Positions 47,486 through 58,558 of a stretch of DNA of 64,000 nucleotides are shown piece by piece. How positions within the stretch are numbered: the first letter of the stretch is position 1; every line of letters begins with the position of its first letter. The notes beneath the pieces were generated by a model, which did no database searches, had not been told where the DNA came from, and worked only from the letters and a program-made list of their open reading frames with translations. The position numbers and the translations under genes are program-made. Origin of the DNA: Seiridium cupressi (lineage: Eukaryota; Ascomycota; Sordariomycetes; Amphisphaeriales; Sporocadaceae); contig JARVKI010000006.1 in assembly GCA_036674765.1 (NCBI GenBank), positions 248,001 to 312,000 of the forward strand. The letters are read 5' to 3'.

Positions 47486-48143
47486 TTAGTCGTCCCAGCT
47501 CTTCTCCACCGTCTCTCGAACCCTCTTAGTGTACTCCTTCCGATTGTCCTTATACAGATTCGATGCTTCGACGTTTGCGGGCGAGCCGGTGTTGGGATCA
47601 TTAAGCAAACTAGCATGCTCGTTAGCCATGAACTCGTCGATGGTGTGACAAGCTTTGCGTGTGGAAGGGGTCGTGTGATACCTTTGGATGCTTGTCAGGA
47701 CAGCGGCAACATCGTACGTTGGGCTCCATCTGTTCTGTAGAATGTCCAGGCACAGCTCTCCAGTGGCGTATACATTCGGGTGGAACATCTGGCTGATAAA
47801 CTTGACAGCAGGAGGCTTGTTTGGATATTGTTCCTCGAAATGCATTACGAGTCGGAATGTTCCATCTTCGAACGGAGTGTCGGCGGGCCCTATGATGACG
47901 GCATTCCTTTGACATCACCAAGTCAGCCCTCGTCTTTGAGGATCACTGTCTCTTGGAGTTGAACGCACCATGTCATGACATTATCGGGAACAGGTGAGGC
48001 TGAAACACCAGCGGGAGGGTCGGTTTGCATGCGCTGGAGAGCTCGATTAGCTTCGACGTCCACGATGGGCCGATAAGAGGCTGAGGGTTCCGAGTCCATA
48101 CCTTGAAGTCACGCATCAACCGTCGACGAGCTGCTGTAGACAT
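47486..48143 (-). CDS. RAD6: Ubiquitin-conjugating enzyme E2 Rad6
   Basis: Four exons (48102-48143, 47969-48033, 47682-47906, 47486-47609) and introns of 68, 62 and 72 nt give 151 aa. Rad6 transfers ubiquitin with Bre1 to histone H2B and with Rad18 to PCNA, and works with Ubr1 in protein turnover. The conserved start [17 protein letters not shown] spans the first intron. The E2 core has [16 protein letters not shown] with the HPN motif and the catalytic Cys exactly at residue 88, as in yeast. The C-terminal acidic tail of yeast Rad6 is missing, as is usual in filamentous fungi, where the protein ends soon after the last helix (VEKSWDD). The tiny 42-nt first exon sets the start. Confidence 0.97.
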
Positions 48144-48745
48144 CTTGGTGGTACGGCGATGTATGTACTTGTGGTTGCTTGGGAATGGGAGTCGACGGTA
48201 CCGTGGGTTGCTCGACGAAGGAACAAGTCCGGGCAGGAAGGTGAAGGGTAAACTGTATCTTGGGGGAAATGGCGATGGGCTTTAGGCCGGTTAGGAGCAG
48301 GCGAGGGGCGAATCAAGCGGCCCCGGGCGACTTCATAAGCATAAGCAAAACGATGGCCCCACATTTTCATGGAAGGCCTACTAGGAGTTCATCGCAATAG
48401 ACTTTCTTGGTTGACCGGTCACATAGGAACACAAGAAATGTGATTATGAAGCAAATTTTTTATTTTTAGAAGTACTGCAATGGTTTATGGATCTTGTTCC
48501 ACTGGTGCTCAGAACGCTTGAGCGCATGGAGTCCTCTACAAACACAAAGAGCCCGCCCAATTCAGAACTCCGAAACGCTAAACATCCCATACTTTGTATG
48601 CCAATTCAGTCGCTTGCCGGTGGTATACATGCTCCTGAGCGGAACCAAAAAGGAACAGACCAGACAGACTCAGGGCTTTTGACCCATAGTGACAACACTA
48701 GAACATCGGATCAGTTTCCAAGCTGCCATTCGGTTCGTCTGGTAC
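48144..48745. other. RAD6 promoter region
   Basis: 602 bp upstream of RAD6 and downstream of the methyltransferase, both on the minus strand. It contains pyrimidine/purine-rich stretches likely to be the RAD6 promoter. No gene is evident. Confidence 0.5.
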
Positions 48746-50173
48746 TCACACCTGGACGTATACATGGTATTTCGTATCCCAGAAATCGTTCTTGGCGTTT
48801 TGAACCAGGTTCAGTACTGCCTCCTTGTCCAGGTCGGCGAACCTTGTGAACAGATTCAAGCTGATGGCTTCCAATCCCTCTAAAAGGTCTCTGCGGCAGT
48901 GCTGGCCCAGATCCCTGAGGTGCTCGTTCCGTGGGCCCGTAGGCCAGGGACTAGTCGGCCAAACGAACAGTCTCTCGGTCACATTGGCCAGTCCAGCGTT
49001 GCGAAACATTTGCGCATACTCTTCGACAAAGAACCTCCTCCCACTACGGAGTAAGCAGACCTTGAACACCTTGTTCCAGGTTTGCAGCGCACTTCCGTCC
49101 CAGCTGTTGTCGTCGCACCTCAAAGGAAAGACGAGGTCCTGAGATTCTAGCCATCCATGCTTCTCGAGGGAGTTGACCGCACTCTCCACTACCGTTTCGG
49201 GCGACTGGAAAGAAAGGGAGTTTGCTCGACTGTGTATCAAGCTAAACTTTTGTCGGTAAAGCCATTCGTCCTCAGCGTCGTCGATTTCGAACTGGCAGTT
49301 AGTCGGGATGCTAGGTGGCCTCCAGGTTAGCAAGCACTAAGTGTACTGGCTCTCCCATAATTCCCCCATGTCCAAAGGATGCGAATCCTAGATACGAGAC
49401 TCACTATTGCGGTTGGATCGGACTTAGATCGGTCCCAATGACCTGAGCATTGCTGTGTTTCAAAGCTAGAAATCCAAGGTCAGTCAGGACCTGATGAAGT
49501 CCAAATTCAGCGTGAGACCAACCAATCTCAAAGGCCCATAACCCTAAGGAATATGAGCTGTCTGCAAACGTATGGCTGGGCAGGGTTGAATCTCTCACCT
49601 GTACCAGTTCCAATGTCGAGAACGTGGTTGAGTCTTTCTATGGGTGACAAATACAGCTTGCCCCTCAGAGTTTTGCGCCAGAGCTCGTGTTCAATGACTA
49701 CCCAACGTTTAGCGATGGTCGAGTGACGGTGACCTCATTGTCGCAATTTCTGTCTTACTAGATCTGTTCTGTTCTCGCTATTCGAAAAGTCAGCATGTCG
49801 TCATCTCAGTCCAGTGTCTCTGAAAGGACGTACTGTGTCGTTTGGGAGGGGATAGCCTGTGCATGCACGAGGACATGGTCAGCAACGTTGCGCTTTTGAG
49901 GTGGAACATATCACAGATATATGGAAGGGAGCCGTCAGTTAACGTACGGCCTTCCTTGTACGAATGGTACGTGCGGCCATTCTCCTCGACAACCCGGAAG
50001 ACGGGACTGTCACTGTGCACCGACTCTGTCAAGGTCCTGTCGTCTGCTTAGCCGGGGAGCGCTCTCAGGATACAGGAGGCTCACGATGCGGATTGGTACG
50101 AGACGGCCGAGATAGCGCTATCTCGGCGAGGGTCTAGATGAACCTCCGCTCCCGTTGGATTTTGATTGCTCAT
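48746..50173 (-). CDS. LaeA-like SAM-dependent methyltransferase
   Basis: I rebuilt eight exons: 50085-50173, 49948-50036, 49834-49856, 49759-49777, 49599-49697, 49523-49543, 49405-49465 and 48746-49310, with seven introns of 48-94 nt. All phases agree, giving 321 aa. Conserved family text appears across the joins: ENGRTYHSYKEGRYPLPND (exons 2-3), LWRKTLRGKL and VLDIGTGTG (the SAM-binding loop, exon 5), LWAFEIA, then QVIGTDLSPIQP (exons 6-7) and FEIDDAEDEWLY (exon 8). This is the Velvet-associated LaeA/fungal secondary-metabolite methyltransferase superfamily. Most members are not LaeA itself; they may methylate small molecules or regulators, and the substrate is unknown. Three exons of 19-23 nt are unusual. 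The first exon contains a 22-bp perfect palindrome. Confidence 0.88.
50106..50127. repeat. 22-bp perfect palindrome in exon 1
   Basis: The 22 bases centred at 50116/50117 (core GATAGCGCTATC) equal their own reverse complement. They lie inside the first coding exon of the methyltransferase gene, about 50 bp from its ATG, and encode part of RRDSAISAV. Confidence 0.9.
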
Positions 50174-51438
50174 CGGACCGGCTGACAAACTCGACCCAGC
50201 CCACGACATGGAAAAGAACGATAGGGCAGCCCCCGTGATGGAAGGGAATTGTTGAGACAAGCCAAGAAGCTCGACGACAAAAAAAGTGCAGTCGTTGGGA
50301 CTATTATATCATGGGCCTTGAAGACACTCCAGCCAATGATGCTGCTATCGACCGTGCCGCGTTTTCTAGGGGTCACATTCGAACTAGTGCCAATGCCTTG
50401 TGCCTTCGAGAAAAAGGCAAAGGATGTGCTGACAGCCCATACGCCCTCCCGGCAGCCAATATCTGGTGCAGATCCATGTAGAAAAGCAAAACCATCCTCA
50501 GCAGACGGCCCTGCAGAAACGAGGGCCAACTGGTGGCCTGCATCAGAGCGCATGGCAATGTTCCATCGCCCAGAGGAGCCCCTGTCGGGGAGCTGATCAG
50601 ATTCCTCGTCGCCCATGTGGCATCCTAATCTTAGACCCTGGGCTGCAGAAGTGCAATGCGCTTCACCAACCCCGGCGTTAATCAATCGAAACCTTGTCTG
50701 AGTCGTCTCAGTCATTTATCAAGTCACGTACGACACGAGAAAAGCAAAGGACATTTGTCCCCTCGTTCCATCTATTACAGCATGCGTGCTGATGTGACCA
50801 GGGGGGTTGGCCAAGGATGAGAACCCGCTGGCTGCGCACTGCAAGGCCTGTTCAGACCTGGCGCCATCACGGCCCAATGTCGACGAAGAAAAACCTGGGG
50901 CGGATCGAAATCTCTCTGAGGCTCGAATGGGTAGATATCCGGCTGATGAGACACGATCTTAAGGTTCGAGAGGTTGCTTTTTATTACTCTAGAGGCTTCA
51001 CTAGCTGCGAGGCTATCCTCTCCCGCGCGGCCGCCGCTAAAGTACCGTTAGCCCTCAACTCTAGGTGATCCCTTGCCAGGACAAGGTGCTGTAGAGAGCC
51101 CGTCAGCGCTACCCCGGGCGCCCAGGTTGGGGGCAGGGCGCTATTTCGTCACAGTACGACACCGGCGCATCGACGCCCGTCAGCCACATGCCAAATTTCC
51201 AGCTGCTCCGCGGGTCAATGGGCGCAACACAAGCACCGTGGGGCCGATGCCCCGCTGCTAGCCGGCGGAGGCGGGAATGGAGCGACAGTTGCCGGGGAAC
51301 TCTCAGCTTATACCGAATCCGATTCCATCATACATACTGGCTTCTTCTTTTTTCCTCTTCTCTCCTTGCGACTTCTGCTGTAGTGTCTGCATATAACATA
51401 CAAACCCATCCACCATTGTTCGTTCTGGGTACGAAGAT
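50174..51438. other. Divergent promoter region, methyltransferase / thiolase
   Basis: 1.26 kb between divergent genes. No recognisable gene was found on either strand; the 181-codon minus frame at 50170-50715 overlaps the start of the methyltransferase gene and has no domain. A pyrimidine-rich tract at 51340-51375 precedes the thiolase start. Confidence 0.45.
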
Positions 51439-52851
51439 ATGGTTCTACAATTAGCACGACCAGCCGCCAGGTATGCCTCGCGCACTGGACCTCGGCATTG
51501 TTCGGCACGCCACTTCTCAGTACAAGCTGCCTTGAGACAGGAAATCCGCGATGCGTATATTCTGAGCGCTTCGAGGACGCCGACAGCGAAGGTATATACC
51601 TGGCCATAGAACTACGCAATCCTTTGCGCGGCAATCTAACGAGACTTATAGTTCAATGGCTCCTTCCTTACAGTGTCCGCGCCGAAGCTCGGCGCGGTGG
51701 CCATCAAGTCCGCCCTCGAAAAGTCCAAAGTCCCGGTCGAGAAAGTGACAGACGTGTATATGGGGAATGTGCTACAAGGGAACGTTGGGCAGGCTCCAGC
51801 TCGGCAAGCTTCAATGTTCGCAGGTCTCCCATCGTCCGTCGAGGCTGTTACTATCAACAAGGTATGCGCCTCGGGCCTGAAAGCCGTTGTCTTTGCGGCA
51901 CAAAACATCCAACTCGGCCTAAGCGAGGTCCAGATTGCTGGCGGCATGGAGAACATGTCACAAGTGCCCTACTATGTGCCGCGTTCAAGTAGTCTTCCCG
52001 CCTTCGGCCATGTGAAACTAGAGGACGGATTAATCAAGGACGGCTTGACAGATGTCTATGACCAATTCCACATGGGTATCTGCGCTGAGACGACGGCGAA
52101 GAAGTATGACATCAGCCGCGAACAACAGGATGAAATCGCTATCCGATCCTACGAGAGAGCACAAGCCGCCTGGAAAGACAAAGCATTCGCGGAAGAGATC
52201 GCGCCCGTGACTGTCAAGGGCAAGAAGGGCGACACCATCATTGACACGGACGAGGGTTATCTAGACGTCAAGTTGGATCGAGTCCCCACCCTCAAACCCG
52301 CCTTCATCCGTGACGGTACCGGTACGGTCACTGCTGCCAACTCATCGACTCTCAACGATGGTGCCAGTGCGCTGGTGCTCGGCAGCAAGGCAATCGCACA
52401 GGAATACGGCGCTGGCTCGAGGGTCTTGGCCAGGATATGCGGATCCGCCGACGCGGCTATCGACCCTGTCGACTTCCCCGTCGCCCCAGCCAAAGCTGTC
52501 CCGATTGCCTTGGAACGTGCCGGTATTACAAAGGATCAGGTGGCCGTTTGGGAATTCAATGAGGCATTCGCAGCTGTTATAAAAGCCAATGAGAAGGTTT
52601 GTCACCTTGTTGAGAGCAGCCCCTGTTTGATTACCAATACTGATATGACGCAGATTTTGGGACTTGAAAATGCCAAGGTCAACCCTCTAGGAGGTGCGAT
52701 CTCACTAGGCCACGCCTTGGGCAGCTCTGGCTCGCGCATCTTGACGACGTTGCTACACCAGCTCAAGCCGGGCGAGTATGGTGTTGCTGCTATATGTAAT
52801 GGTGGCGGTGCGGCAACGGCTATAGTAGTGCAGCGGATCGAGAGTGTATGA
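51439..52851 (+). CDS. ERG10: Acetyl-CoA C-acetyltransferase (thiolase), mitochondrial
   Basis: Three exons, 51439-51591, 51652-52596 and 52654-52851, give 431 aa. The enzyme joins two acetyl-CoA to acetoacetyl-CoA, or the reverse in ketone and isoleucine breakdown. The first ~30 residues are rich in Arg, Ser and Ala without acidic residues, a typical mitochondrial presequence, so this is probably the mitochondrial paralogue rather than the cytosolic sterol-pathway enzyme. Visible active-site parts are VCASGLKAV (nucleophile Cys123), [21 protein letters not shown] and the catalytic C-terminal ICNGGGAAT. The second intron (57 nt, donor GTTTGT) sits inside one open frame; its removal joins NEK to [11 protein letters not shown] as in homologs. 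The window's neighbours (methyltransferase, reductase) need not share its pathway. Confidence 0.94.
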
Positions 52852-53622
52852 TAGGAAATTGATACCCGAAATTCATGTCTAACTAAAGCCGTACTCGGCC
52901 TTAATTATATGAAGCTATAAGTGAAATACCTCACCTACCGCAGACACCTCATTTCATGCACAGCTCCTGTATGAATAAAATTATATCGATGGATAATATA
53001 ATGCGCCCACGCTAGAGTAACTAGACATTCTAGTAAATACTGAACGGCTCGATGTCGGGACCCGAACGAATTTTCTATGAGGCCATCTTGAGTAGCCTCC
53101 TTCTCTTATTCCCACCTAGTCTCTACGAGGGATTAGGAGAAATCACTCGAGATAAAGCTGTTTCAACCTTTTGAGTTTAGGCTCGCATGTAAAGTGTTGG
53201 CGAATATCTCAGATTGAGGGAGCTCTGATATCATGATTCCATCATCATTTTCCAGATTATTTGATTTGTAGTCATCGGTCACTGCTTGTTCTAATATTAA
53301 CCATGATTCAATGTGACCGAATTCTCAACGATCAATCACAACCCTAAGAGATAGCTTCAATGCTTAGAGCCCCAGCTCTCCTGTTAGGATCAGGAGCTAG
53401 AATTTCGGGCTGTCTTTATGCCCCCAAACATGATCCAAGCCCCGACGCAACTGACAGTCATGGTCACGCATGCGTCCAGGGTGAAAAAGTGAATAATAAT
53501 AAAAATGCTATACTCGAAAAGGGTTGTCTATATGGACTCTTTGCGGGTTTGACATATGAGCAGAAAGTAGAAGAGTCAACTGCTAAGTGAATCTCAAGCC
53601 GTGTCTATATCTGATCGCATCA
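52852..53622. other. AT-rich spacer
   Basis: 771 bp at the 3' ends of the thiolase and of the broken regulator. AT-rich with many TA steps, particularly 52870-53350. A 76-codon frame (53360-53590) has no domain. Nothing else is recognised. Confidence 0.45.
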
Positions 53623-54707
53623 TCAGCTCCAATGCCCATAGATCTGCGGCGACCTATTTATCTTGAGTTAGCAAGAGTATTTCATGCCGAGTTGACGACG
53701 TACTTTGTGATAATCTCTTTTAGGAACCCATCGAGCCCGGGAGCATTAATACCTCCTCTGATTGTAATCATGTCGGTACAGGCGCGAAGATGGACTTTCC
53801 ATTCTTCGATATTACCAAGACTATACTAAAAATCCCGCCAAAACACGTCATCTTAGAAGCTATCCTAAACGAAGGATATTGGTAGGGGAATCTGCTTACC
53901 GATTCCGACACTAGTACCATAACCATGGCAATGGTGGTATCACTAACCCTTGTCTTCTCGAACGACAAGGATTCATTGGTGGACCGGATGCATTGATGCT
54001 TATAGGCAGCATACATGCTGGTATAGTCTTGAAACTCACTCATAATCTCTAGGCTACGACAGGAAGAGAGGAAGAGTGTTGTAAGGAGGCCGATATCCGC
54101 TAGAGCGAACGGTAGCCAACACTTCAGCTGCATGCTGGTGAACCAAGCCTTGGAGTTGCCGCCAACTCTAGGTTGACTTGGGGCACTGCCAGCCGGGTGA
54201 CAAGTTCCATCGCGGAATAGAATAAGATAACTGATGTCTTGGCAAAGAAACATATCAGGTGGGTTGCTCCGGAGCGAGACTAGAAGGTACGAGGGTAGAC
54301 ATACAGTGGTCGAGCAGGAAGACCTCCGTGGCTGAGAGCGGCCTGGCCGGGGTCCAGGACAGGTCTCTCTTGGAGAGACATGGGATTTGCAGTACATGGG
54401 GACATACAAATTGGTCATGAAAAGGTGCGATCTTCTCAAGCCCCTGCTGCTCTCGAATAGAACCCGACGTGGCATCGTGCTCAACTCCACTAGTCACGGC
54501 GCTCGCCACTTGGTTGCGGCGCCGTGACCGGTTCTTGGGTTTCTTATCCGACTTCAATGTTGGTTGGCAAGATCTCTGCCGCCGAGCGCGATGATCCTTG
54601 GCGGCGTGCGACCTGATCTGACTCAAACTACTGGGGGTTGTGGCATCGCTCGGGTGAACCGTGTTGATGAAGCGGAAGCTGATAGGCTGAGGCTTTAGCT
54701 GCATCAT
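53623..54707 (-). pseudogene. Fungal transcription-regulator-like gene, apparently broken
   Basis: Reading from the ATG at 54707, residues resemble the 'tachykinin'/fungal_trans_2 type regulators: FRFINTVHPSD, then QIRSHAAKDHRARRQR, and a first block ending LLDH near 54310. A second block in another phase has LPFALADIGLL, FLSSCRSLEI, YKHQCIRSTNESL and VSDTTIAMVMVLVSES (down to 53900). A third exon, 53704-53825, fits in phase after a 74-nt intron (GNIEEWKVHLRACTDMITIRGG, in two family motifs). Between blocks 1 and 2 the obvious intron (GTATGT..CATCAG, 74 nt) does not keep the frame. After exon 3 the next join hits a stop at 53623, about 200 residues short of usual relatives. No zinc cluster is present, as is normal for this type. 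A less obvious splice choice could restore the frame, so 'pseudogene' is tentative. Confidence 0.5.
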
Positions 54708-55360
54708 TCTTCTGGTCCCTATGGGCTGAGAGGGGAGAGGTCTGGAAAGTGATTTTATTATTATTATTGTTATTATCAAATAGATTAAGACTCCTATGGC
54801 GCTTTGTGAGAGAGTCTTTGCTGGAAGTAGCATTTGTTCGGATAAAAATTCAAGATGCTCGCGTCCAAGTGACGGACTCGAAGCGGTGGGTTCCATCGAT
54901 ATTTGTCCACTATAATCTGACAAAATCCCGAACAAACTCCTTAAATGGATTAGTTCCCTTCCCCTGGCTAGTGATCGACGCACAAACTCTGCCAAGTGTC
55001 AGTAGCTCAACTTTGTACCCGCCGCTAAAATCTGTGCCACCCCTGAACAAACTCCCTAATAGGCAATCTGTTTATACCCATTCACGTCATAGCTGCGCTT
55101 ATAGCCCCAAAGAACAACGTTTCGCTGTAACCGCTATATGGTGGTTGAGGGCGATTCAACCTCTTCTGCAGATGGGAAGAGATTCTCTGGTAGAGATCAC
55201 GGTACCAGAGCATAGCCCAGCCTAGGTGACTTGTGCACCAACTGCAAGTATTAAAGGCAGAAGTTCCCGAGTTACGCTAGAATTATGATCCAAAATGAAT
55301 ATTTTCCCAGTCAAGTTTATCACAACCAGAGACCTGAAAATTTCCAAACATCTAGGCGGT
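54708..55360. other. Divergent promoter region, regulator / reductase
   Basis: 653 bp between the regulator-like gene and the reductase, transcribed away from each other. It contains a trinucleotide-like ATT/ATA tract near 54755-54780. A further ATG at 55295 is in frame with the reductase. Shared control of the two genes is plausible from the layout only. Confidence 0.45.
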
Positions 55361-56463
55361 ATGTCTAGCGATAGTTCCACAGCAATACCAGAGGACTCTC
55401 TGGTTCTCATCACGGGAGCCACATCATACCTTGCCTCGTACGTTATCAAAGACTTCCTCGAGCGTGGCTACCATGTCCGCGGTGTTGTACGTGACATCTC
55501 CCAGGCGGTATGGCTCACGGAAGAAGTGTTCCCCCTCTTCGCGCAGAATGGCCTCTTCGACCTCGTCGAGGTCCCGAACCAGACTGTTTCAAACGCATTC
55601 GATACTGTTATAGCCGACAGTAAGCCGAGCGCCATACTTCATTTCGCAACACCGTTCGACTTCAGCCCGGACCCAAACAAGGTAATCCCCGAAGCAGTCG
55701 CAGGTATTCTAGGTCTTCTACGTGCTGCCGCCCGGGAACCTTCTGTCAAGAGATTCGTGTATACATCGACTATCGGCGCTGTATATTCACCCAAAGGTGG
55801 AATTTCCATCAAGTTGAACAAGAACTGTTGGAATGATGCTGCTTTGAATCTGGCATGGGCCCCGCCACCGTATGAGTCACAGCGCGGTGTCTACGTGTAC
55901 GCCGCAAGCAAGATAGAGGCCGAGAGGGCCATGTTCAAGTTTGTCGAGGATGAAAATCCTGGGTTTGCCGTCAATGCGGTGAATCCTTTCTTGGTTATAG
56001 GACCTGCGCTCCACAAACGCCATCTGAAGGGCACGGCAGGCTGGATCCGTAACGCCTACAATGGTGAAGCGGGTTTGTTGGCCGTCATGCCCCCAAGTGA
56101 GTCTATTATACCTTTTTATGAACCTACTCAAATTCGGCAGGACTGACTCTATATCCTTGAGGTCGCCAAGTCAACGTGCAAGATGTAGCAGCTCTCCACG
56201 TCGCGACTGCCTTGGACCCTGGTGTCAAAGGCGAGCGACTGCTAGCGTGGGGCGAGCCAATCAACCTGAACATGGTGCTGAACCTTTTGCGCCGTCAGTA
56301 CCCTGAACGAAATTTTATTGAAGACATACCTCCTCAGAAGCTTTGTCTAGCTACGATTGAGGACGAGGACTATCTGCTGGGACTTTTGAAGAAGTGGGGA
56401 GGACGGGACGGATGGATATCACTGGAGCAGAGCGTACGTGAGGGAATGATTCTTGAGCCTTAG
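55361..56463 (+). CDS. NAD(P)-dependent reductase (extended SDR, dihydroflavonol-reductase-like)
   Basis: Exons 55361-56096 and 56162-56463 with a 65-nt intron (GTGAGT..TTGAG), 345 aa. The nucleotide-binding start is LVLITGATSYLASYVI followed by an Arg-ended strand VRGVVRD, which favours NADPH; the usual GATGYIA loop reads GATSYLA. Catalytic parts are FVYTSTIGAVYSP (Ser/Thr) and the YAASK motif with catalytic Tyr and Lys. The layout is that of fungal ketoreductase/aldehyde reductases (YDR541c, GRE2-like) reducing carbonyl groups of small molecules; the substrate is unknown. An ATG at 55295 would add 22 residues without homology-like character, so I start at 55361. It is divergent from a regulator-like gene. 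Confidence 0.87.
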
Positions 56464-58558
56464 GCTTGCGCCGATAATTAAGTACATCAAAATTTTGAAT
56501 TGCGCCCTTCACGCCTAAGAATTTAATACGAAGCCATTAATCTAAAGGGTTCCATGTGCAGCTCGTAAAGGCTTGGGATGCTCGTTGCCGTAAAGGTCTT
56601 TCAAGTGCTTAATTGTACACCAATCATCATTCTGTAGACTGTAGATGGAAAGGAGATTGTGCCCGACATGGATGATATCGACGATGGCTTGTTCGCACAA
56701 CCGGCACCATTTCTAGCCGTCATTTCTCCGGGAACAGCCAAAGCGGAACGAGTCCAGGAAGAATGGGTCAAAGCATTGATACTGCTCGATGTTAATTTGC
56801 AGTGGAAAGGGATCCCCGAGGACTTGATCAAAGTATGGAAGGGCTACGATGGTGATGAATAGTCGTTGGATAAACTATGGTTTCGTACAGCTGGTTTTGT
56901 ACTAGCGAGCCATTGAGTAGTGTTCACTAGCAGAAACATAGATCCAGGTATAAGAAATTGTAAGATTGAAGGGTCAATATCTTTAGATAGAAATTATTGA
57001 AATGTCTAATTGTTCACAACGAGTCTGAAATTGTTCTCTAGATGTAACTAAGGCCCTGCCTATTCTCAACCATAGACGAATGCCTTGTAACTCATACATG
57101 TAAGTAGGTCTATGAAGTCAAGTGTGGTTCACGCGACCCATAACCGATATTGAGATCGAGTATCTCATATATCAAATGTATAGCACTGTGGAAATCTTAA
57201 AGGTACAAGACAATGGTTCTCCAACACCGCGCCAAGAAAAATATCGCATGCACCGCAAGTGTTACATGAAAGAATCTACTCGCGGAGCCAACTAAAAGCA
57301 ATACATATTGGCTTTCGCGGAATTTACGCGTTATCCATCGGTCCGTTGAGTGCCCACCAATCGAGTGGTAGAAGTAATTTGATCACAATTCACGCCCCTT
57401 GGCCGCTTGATCAGTACTATCGAGTGGTATGATGTTTGGCGATCTTCTGTAAACATCGTATCGCGACTTGACCACGAGGGACGCGAACTAATTTCGGAAA
57501 CCTCTTTAGACATGAAACATAGCCTTTGACATTACATCAGTCGCTGGAATAGACTCAAGGTGGTGTCATCACGGTCAAGTATTCAAGCCATTCCGGTGCA
57601 TGCATGCAGTGTAGCCATGTGTCACCCAATAGTTCGGGTATCTGCTGTGAGACGTACTCCAAATTACCAGTTAGTAGAGTTGCATGCCGTTGCCTACATT
57701 TTACCTAGTCAGATTGTCACCAAGCTTATATGCGGAGCGCATATTGGTAAGGGGATGTAAATGCAAAAGCATCCAGTAGGTCAGCATATGGACTAGCTCC
57801 CCTGTATATCAACAACCGTATAACCCGATTTGATCCCAACCTTCCAAGTTGATAGATGGGATGACTGAAAGTACATATCACCAGACAGGGCTAGATGCCA
57901 CAGCCAATACCACGACACTCCTACCAAGTAGTTGCATCTGTGTGGGGATATGGCGGATGTGATGACCAAACATAGACTTGACGGCGGCGCCTGATGATCG
58001 AGTTCTCGGGAGGATTTCATCCTTGCCGTAGTTATGTAGAATTACATCGTAATGGACCACCTTCTCATCTCTTTATACTGAATGGTTGTACAGATCTTTG
58101 GGGTATGAATTGTTAGCGTGGGAATTACTCATTCATTTATTCTCTTCGTTCTCGTCTATTCTAGCGTACTTAAAAATAGGTCTGAATATATCCTCATTTG
58201 CCGTATGGGAAGAACCACATTAGAAAGCCATAGGTTTCCTTATAGAGGGAAAAGCGCCACCAGCTTATACCACAAAAAACCGATATTCCACAAGATATTC
58301 TTTTCTATCTTTAGATAGGAGTATACAGTAGCGCACAGACACTTTCACTAGCGTGATCACCTAAGCAGACTCCACTTCAATCCCAAACCGGCTCAACAGC
58401 TTCGACGCTGTTTCTGTACCGAGAACCACTACCTAGCTTTCCATCGCTACCAATATCTATACACTAGGCATGATCGCAATTGCTCATGATCTTGGATACC
58501 GAGTATACTTATAAATACATACACGTCTAATCCAGGCACGGGCCAGGATTCGGACAAG
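56464..58558. other. 2-kb spacer between reductase and SPT3
   Basis: AT-rich, with no complete gene recognised. One short coding-like fragment (56640-56862, plus) is listed separately. A small minus frame at 57878-58060 has no domain. The last 200 bp should include the SPT3 promoter. Confidence 0.45.
56640..56862 (+). pseudogene. Orphan coding-like fragment (about 74 codons)
   Basis: A frame with coding-like composition starts after a plausible acceptor (TGTAG at 56639) as TVDGKEIVPDMDD and runs to a stop at 56862 (KGYDGDE). It holds an ATG at 56659. I do not recognise the family. With an acceptor-like start and no visible upstream exon, it looks like the 3' remnant of a lost gene, though a very small acidic protein starting at 56659 (67 aa) is possible. 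Confidence 0.28.
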
